A stretch of DNA of 64,000 nt from the NCBI RefSeq assembly GCF_036417845.1, contig NC_089981.1, positions 63,019,268 to 63,083,267 on the forward strand, read 5' to 3'. Position numbers and translations under genes: made by a program. The stretch is from Apteryx mantelli. Taxonomy: Eukaryota; Chordata; Aves; Apterygiformes; Apterygidae. Shown one piece after another: positions 58,521 to 64,000 of this stretch (positions are counted from its first letter, which is position 1; the number at the start of each line of letters is the position of its first letter). The notes under the pieces were generated by a model that was not told the DNA's origin, did not search any database, and worked only from the letters and a program-made list of their open reading frames with translations.

Positions 58521-60898
58521 TAAATTGAGTTATTAGCTATACAGTCACTGGGTGCCTTACTTTGCTACCTAAAACAAGCTACAATAACAAGTAACCTTTC
58601 TAGAATCAGCAGTTCAGCCCAGACAGTTTTAAATGACCAGCAGTCAGGGGCCAAACCCTTGAGATGCTGAGCCCTTCTTCTCCTGATGACTTTACTGGCA
58701 GTTAAAGCTGCTCAGCCCTTCACTCTGTTGCTCAGCACTTACCAGATTCAGCCTTCTAGAGTCAATGGCTGCCATTGCCTTCAAGGTTAGTAGCTTTAAA
58801 TGGCTGGTGAAACATAACATAAATCTTGGCCTTTGTGTCCCCATGAAATTACAATGCAGTAGTTTTGCCATAGCAGTCATGAGTGGGTGAGTCATGATTT
58901 TTCTCAACCTTGGTTTCGACTGCCCTTGAAAACTTGCCTACAAAGAGGAAAAAAGGAAAAAATGCTTGCCAGGAGTGCAGTGGTGAATAGGATGAAAAGA
59001 TGGGAATAGTGTTTATTTATGATTAAGGGGAAAATAAGTGTATATATATCATTTTGCTGAATTGGTTAACAATTATGAAGTTAATTCAGTCATAACTGCC
59101 TGGTGGATAGCAAGCCTGTAACACTGAGCTAATAACTTAACATGAATAAGATGTGAGTCTTAATAAGCTATATAAAAGTGCAAAAATTTCCTTAATGCCT
59201 TCCCCTTTCAAATTCACATGCATAGCAACCTCTCCAATATGGATTAAGTCTTAACCATATAGAAGAAGGGAAAACAGGGCTCTTCCTAGATTCTTTCTTC
59301 CTTGGACTGTGTAGGATGTACTATGCCTAAAGGTTTACTTTGCCTGAATATATGTATCTAGTGCCATTCAAGATGTCTCTAGGGTATCTGAGACATCCAA
59401 ATGGGGCTACAGATATTACATAGGAACTAGGAAAGATTTATGCTCTTCTTAAGAGGCAGTTTAATACCAGGCCCCTGGCTGAGAGACTTTATGCAAGACT
59501 GCAAGTAGAATGAGATGGGCTAGGATGGAGCTGGTCTCAGCCACCAACACATGTTTCTGAATGAGGAAACACTGGACACGTAGCAATGGTCATCTCCTGG
59601 AACTTCCTGTTTCTTCTAGTGTTTATTTTCAAATGTTACTTTTATTGCTCCAAGAAACTGAATACATGTATAAATATATATACAGCCTATGGCACAGGGG
59701 AGACTTTTTTGTTATTGTAGTTTTATATCCCCTACGCTCTGATGTCCCACCACACCAGCATCCCACCTAAAACATCCTAATGCTGTAATAAATACTGCAA
59801 TATGGATATGGTTGAGTCTAGCTATTCAGGGCTGTTGTGACAATAACTGTTTTGCTCACAGTTCAAAAAATAACTGCAAAAGAAAATGCCATAATTCATT
59901 TCAGATCACTGAATTCCTATACAAACTTTCAGGTCAACCTGGAAATAATATTTTCAGAAATATCTGTCAGACTGAAAACATTTTACTGAAACCATAATGA
60001 CTGGGTTTGAATCTTTGCTTAATGAAAACTTGAACAGGCATTCAATTACTGAAAGCACATTTTTTTACTCTATTAACCTTTCCTTTTACCTCTTGAATGT
60101 TAAGGGACAATTTATATATTTTTGAATTACTTACCAGCTTTTGCCTACTCTTTGCCCACTATGACATGCAATGTTGTCAAAAGAAAGTGTTGTCCAGAAG
60201 ACACTGGAGAAGTAATAAAAAAAATAAAGCATTTATAGTATTTCTCACATGTATAGATTCTCTCCCAGCTGCTAAGAGAAGCTTAATCTGAACAGTTGAG
60301 GATTGCATGACAATTTCTGGCTAGCTGAAGGAGTCACTTTGCACTTAAAATCACACAGCTGTTTGCTCCAGTTGATCCTTGCAATTCCCTGACTTGACAC
60401 CAGCTCCTCTCCATTTTCTTGTCACTGCATTGCAGAAAGCTGTTGAGTAATGCAAAGGAGACACAGTGCTCCTTGTCTGGTCTCCTTGTGTTCAGCAATC
60501 CCACTTCTTTCAAGAACAAGCTCCAGTAAAAGTGCCTCTGGAAGTGGGAGTGTATTGAGAGGTCTCTCTTGTGCAGATCCTCTGGTCTCAAGGAATGAGC
60601 CCAGGCATCAACTTTTCCTTCATTCAGAACACTTGCAGGGTATCTCCCATCTGTTCAGCCACCTGTGTGAATGATGCTAACGGGAACTTAATTATTCCAA
60701 CATTTCTGCTAAATGTTGTTGGAATTAGGTGGTGGGTTCAGAAGTTATTGGCAGAGACATTCACCAATGGGACTGCATGGAAAATAGCACTCTTGATGAC
60801 TCCAATTACATTACAATAGAGATCTCAAGTTTTTTTGCTAAGTATGACTTTTATATAAAATAATTTGCTGGAAGTTTAGCATGTGACCTGTAAGACAA
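58521..60898. other. Gene-free spacer
   Basis: AT-rich sequence with short frames only; nothing recognised. Confidence 0.5.
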
Positions 60899-61056
60899 GG
60901 CTTTGGACCAGGCCTTGGGAGATCTGGAGTCTGTTTCCAGTTCTGCTGCAGATCTGCATGGTGACCATTGCACATACTTTTTATTCCCTCTGTCTCAGTT
61001 TCTGCATCTGTACAATGATTTTAGAGTAGAACACCTTCATCTAGCACTTTAAAATC
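60899..61056 (+). mobile_element. MIR-like SINE remnant
   Basis: The order TCTGGAGTCTG...CCAGTTCTGCTG...ATGGTGACCATTGCACA...CCCTCTGTCTCAGTTTCTGCATCTGTACAATGATTTTAGAG matches the body and conserved core of MIR-type CORE-SINEs, including the hallmark CTCAGTTTC.TCATCTGTAAAATG region. About 150 bases survive in + orientation. Such SINEs predate the split of mammals and birds, so this is a very old insertion. Confidence 0.7.
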
Positions 61057-61937
61057 TGATTTCAAATGTGTACTGCTATTGAGAATCTTAGAGTTATTAT
61101 TACAGGGAAGTTAGCAGGGGAAAGCAATCTGTTTCCCTCTGTGTTTGGAAAGGTCTGGGCTATAAAAGTCACTGTTTATATTGTTATAACATATGCTGGT
61201 CAGCAGAAGAAGAAGCCCAAACTAATCTTTACCAATGTCACCCCAGAATGAGAGTGTTTTCTGTATTGCTGCCACAAGTGCTGCATGACTATAGCAATAA
61301 AAAGAGTTTATTTCATAGCCATTACACGGTTCCCCAGAAGATATGATTTTTATAGCCAAAATCACCAGGATCAGAGTTTATATTGAAACTAGTAGTTAAG
61401 GATAATGCAAGCGATTGCAAAGGCTGTGTCTAAGCCTGGAGGTTGTGCTTTCTGTAAAAGCTTAAAAAGAAAAAAAGAAAGCAAGCTAACATGTTAAAAT
61501 ACTTTATTGTTTCAAAGTTTTAGTAAAGATTATCAGATTTGTTTTCAGCTCAGTTTCTCCCTGTTTCTATTAAGCTGTTTAATGTTATTTGCTTAATGTC
61601 TTGGATACAGTAGTGGAAACAATCCTGCATTGTCAAATGGATCGACCAGATGGCCAAAATGTGAACATCTTTTCATGACTAATTATATTATAATTTTGGG
61701 TCATATGCATAAGTTGATAAGCAAGATATGTTTTGTGTGTGTGTATGTGCTGAAAAATAAACTGTATGTTCCGGTGCCTAGACTGCCCTAAAGATGTATA
61801 TATGTGGGCAGCTACACAAACTGACACAGACAGAAACACTCACACAAACACAGAGGGCCTAATCCTGTCCTCCTCTCTGACAGTTCAGGATGAAGGTCCA
61901 TTAGTGGGAAATATATACACTTATACAATACAGGTCC
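61057..61937. other. Spacer, nothing recognised
   Basis: AT-rich; a short (TG)n stretch lies near 61735-61750. No gene. Confidence 0.5.
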
Positions 61938-62445
61938 CTCCAGTAGCTGGCCTTAGACGTAGTCTACCCAGTAACTGGCCCCTGGATCCCTGGTCTGCTG
62001 CTACTGAGACCTGCGCGCACACACACACACATGCACATGTGTTTTGGATCCCCCAGTAAATGGCTCTAGACACCCAGTAGCAGACCCTAGATTCCCTGGT
62101 CTCCTGCTGCCTCATGTGGAGACACACACATGCAAACAGGTCTCTTAGTTGACCCCCAGACCCCACAGTCTCCCCAGTGGCTGGCTTAGGCCTCCTGGTC
62201 CCTCCAGTAGCCAACTCGCCAACCATCTGGTTTCTCCAGCATCTGGCCCAGACTTTCGGTTGCTTTGATACCTGGCTCCCAAGCCGATATCCCTCTCATC
62301 AGCTAGTCCAGCTTGCTCCCTGCTGGTGATGACACTCACTGACATATGCGCTCACACACTATGCATGTACTCTGGTCTCTCCAGTTGCAAGCACCCTGGG
62401 CACGCAGGCCCCTATGGCCCGTGGTCTGGCTCCAGTCGCTGGCAA
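61938..62445 (+). repeat. Decayed array of CCAGTAGCTGGC-type units with (CA)n
   Basis: The word CCAGTAGCTGGC and variants recurs about nine times (near 61939, 61968, 62053, 62081, 62175, 62204, 62233, 62378 and 62431), interleaved with CCCTGGTCTCCTGCTGC and GAGACACACACACATGCA blocks. The composite unit is near 100-130 bases with internal sub-repeats. A (CA)n tract lies at 62012-62032. Frames over it on both strands are low-complexity. Confidence 0.55.
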
Positions 62446-62499
62446 GTAGACCTACTTGCACACAGAGCAGACAGCCCCTCACCCAGGAAAATAGTTAGA

Positions 62500-62990
62500 A
62501 ATGGAGTTTAATAAGAAGATAGGACAGACTGAATTGATCAGGTGCCTGGTACAGCCAGATAAGTGTACTGACCGGCCACCTGTTCACATGCGGCCGGCCC
62601 CTTTTATCCCCTTTTCCCTCTGTTTTCCCACACTTCTTCCTCCTCAATCCACCTTGATCCCTCCCTTTCCTTACCTTTGGTTCCTCCCCTAAACATCCCA
62701 CAGTAAGTCTCATACAATGCTAAAATACTCTTTCTGGCACCCATAATGTGTCCCACCCCCCAGCAGAAACCCCCTCAGTCGGTAAGGCACTCCAGAGAGC
62801 CTCTCCTGCTGACTCACAGTGACTGGTGTCACCCTTGGCCCATGGGACTGGTGGCTCCCCTGGGACAGCCGGGTGGGGGGGGTGGCTGGTCAGGGGCTCC
62901 ATTTTCTCTCTTTTGGTTTTTGGGGTTCCCCTGACTGTCGTTGTGCCTCTGTACTCCTTTGTTTTCACGGAGGTGAGCTTTTAATCACAT
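62500..62990 (+). mobile_element. Possible LTR-retroelement remnant
   Basis: A pyrimidine-rich block with CCTTTTATCC (a TATA-like word, about 62600) is followed at 62734-62755 by TGGCACCCATAATGTGTCCC, which looks like a tRNA-primer binding site of the TGGCRCCCAA.GTG type after CpG decay. The adjoining internal repeat array and the change in base composition support a mobile element, but the LTR ends, a second LTR and coding frames are not visible. I treat this as a low-confidence remnant. Confidence 0.3.
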
Positions 62991-63568
62991 AACCTAACAA
63001 TCTTCACCTTCAAAAATGCAACCTATAAACTCCATAAATTTATTTCCATTTTCTCAGTTGTGAGAACACCATTTTTTCTGCCTCCACCACTAGAGATTTC
63101 TCTACCATTATTAGGCCCTGTGTGTAGGCTGGCTATTTAAATGGCTTGTCCCTTTCTAATGCATTTTTTTTCACAGATCCTATGGATGAAACTCTCAGTT
63201 ACTGAAAGAGTGGGTCTGTGGTGGGAGAGGTTCTCTTGCTTTGAGATACTTGATTTCTACCAGCAACTGTTACACAAAAATGTATCTGGTTCCCTCTGCG
63301 AAGGCTTTGGATTTATGTCAGTCTATACCAGCTGATGAGCTGACCCCACATCTTTATTGGGATAGAACAATCTCAAAGAGTTCACTTTTGAACTTGATGT
63401 TTGTGCAAGTGAATTGCTCTGGTTTGGGTGTAAAACAGTCTGTCAACATGTTTGCTGTGAAGAATTCTAATGATGCTGGCAGCTGTATCCTCTGAGGCTG
63501 GAAGCCTGTTTACCAGCAATAGAAAGTATTGCAAGTTTGTTATACCAAATTGTGGCCTGAGTTTATTT
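62991..63568. other. Spacer, nothing recognised
   Basis: Non-coding; the two overlapping + strand frames at 63141-63495 have no recognisable features. Confidence 0.45.
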
Positions 63569-64000
63569 CAGGGTGAATCTACACTGCAGTACCAGCATTA
63601 TCCATGCTAAGTTGAAATGAGCTGGCTCAGGTACATAAAGCAGCCTCACCTTTTAGTGTGGCACTCAGCTTCTGCTAGTCTAACCTCCACTTTGTTGTAG
63701 GGAGAGTAAGAAGCTGCTGTATCTATACTGCTTCCAGGAAACTACATGGTATTTCTGGTACACAGCCTGGCACTGTGTAATATCAGGGCACCCAGGAAGA
63801 GGAGCAAATCCATCTGAACTTCTGTATTGGGAACACATGGAAATGTGGTACGTAAATGCTCACATCAGGCACTGGGCACTGAAGCATGCCTTTTGATTGC
63901 AGGAATCCAAAAAGCAAACAAGACACAGATCTAGATCAAAGTAGTCCCCTACAGGTAGAGATAAACAAGTGAATTCCACATTCTAGGAGCCCAAGACACC
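63569..64000. other. Spacer with a possible old repeat fragment
   Basis: CAGGGTGAATCTACACTGCAG (63569-63589) followed by GAGCTGGCTCAGGTACATAAAGCAGC resembles the GTCTACACT-ended repeats seen at 9447 and 37362. The right end could not be set. The window ends in unremarkable sequence. Confidence 0.3.

Overview
This window looks like nuclear DNA of a bird. It is mostly AT-rich non-coding sequence with two short GC-rich islands that each hold a complete intronless coding region. The bird call rests on a 5'-truncated CR1 retrotransposon with the octamer 3' tail (ATTCTGTG)n typical of avian CR1 (27121-27824), the very GC-rich and compact CLEC14A copy, and the absence of recognisable L1 or Alu sequence. 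Nothing here is bacterial, and no operon or CRISPR logic applies.

Layout. 1-19.5 kb is gene-free as far as I can see; it holds a hairpin repeat (8821-8853), a 350-bp element with terminal inverted repeats (9447-9796) and a decayed local array with a period near 160 bp (about 16849-17590). 19.5-21.7 kb is a strongly strand-skewed G/T-rich, then G-rich, minisatellite-like tract ending in a clear 3' splice site (AG at 21789-21790). 21.79-24.1 kb is the coding exon of SSTR1 (somatostatin receptor 1, + strand), with a short upstream ORF in its leader and two poly(A) signals. 24.1-34.7 kb is spacer with the CR1 copy and a small CpG island. 34.77-37.1 kb is CLEC14A (an endothelial C-type lectin-like membrane protein, - strand), with its CpG island. 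37.1-64 kb is spacer with two orphan CpG-rich patches, a 14-bp purine minisatellite (50303-50444), two diverged copies of a repeat of about 450 bp in direct orientation (52.6 and 54.8 kb), a MIR-like SINE (about 60.9-61.06 kb) and a decayed array next to LTR-like sequence (61.9-63.0 kb).

The two genes converge (SSTR1 >, < CLEC14A), the arrangement known for human chromosome 14q21, so this is a conserved syntenic pair. They have unrelated roles: an inhibitory peptide-hormone GPCR and an endothelial adhesion/angiogenesis receptor. No shared pathway should be inferred from proximity.

I found no convincing new protein system. The most interesting structure not explained by the genes is repeat architecture: the 160-bp array, the paired direct repeats with a perfect hairpin between them, the purine-only minisatellite and the skewed tract abutting SSTR1. 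All homology calls are from memory and by eye; no search was run.
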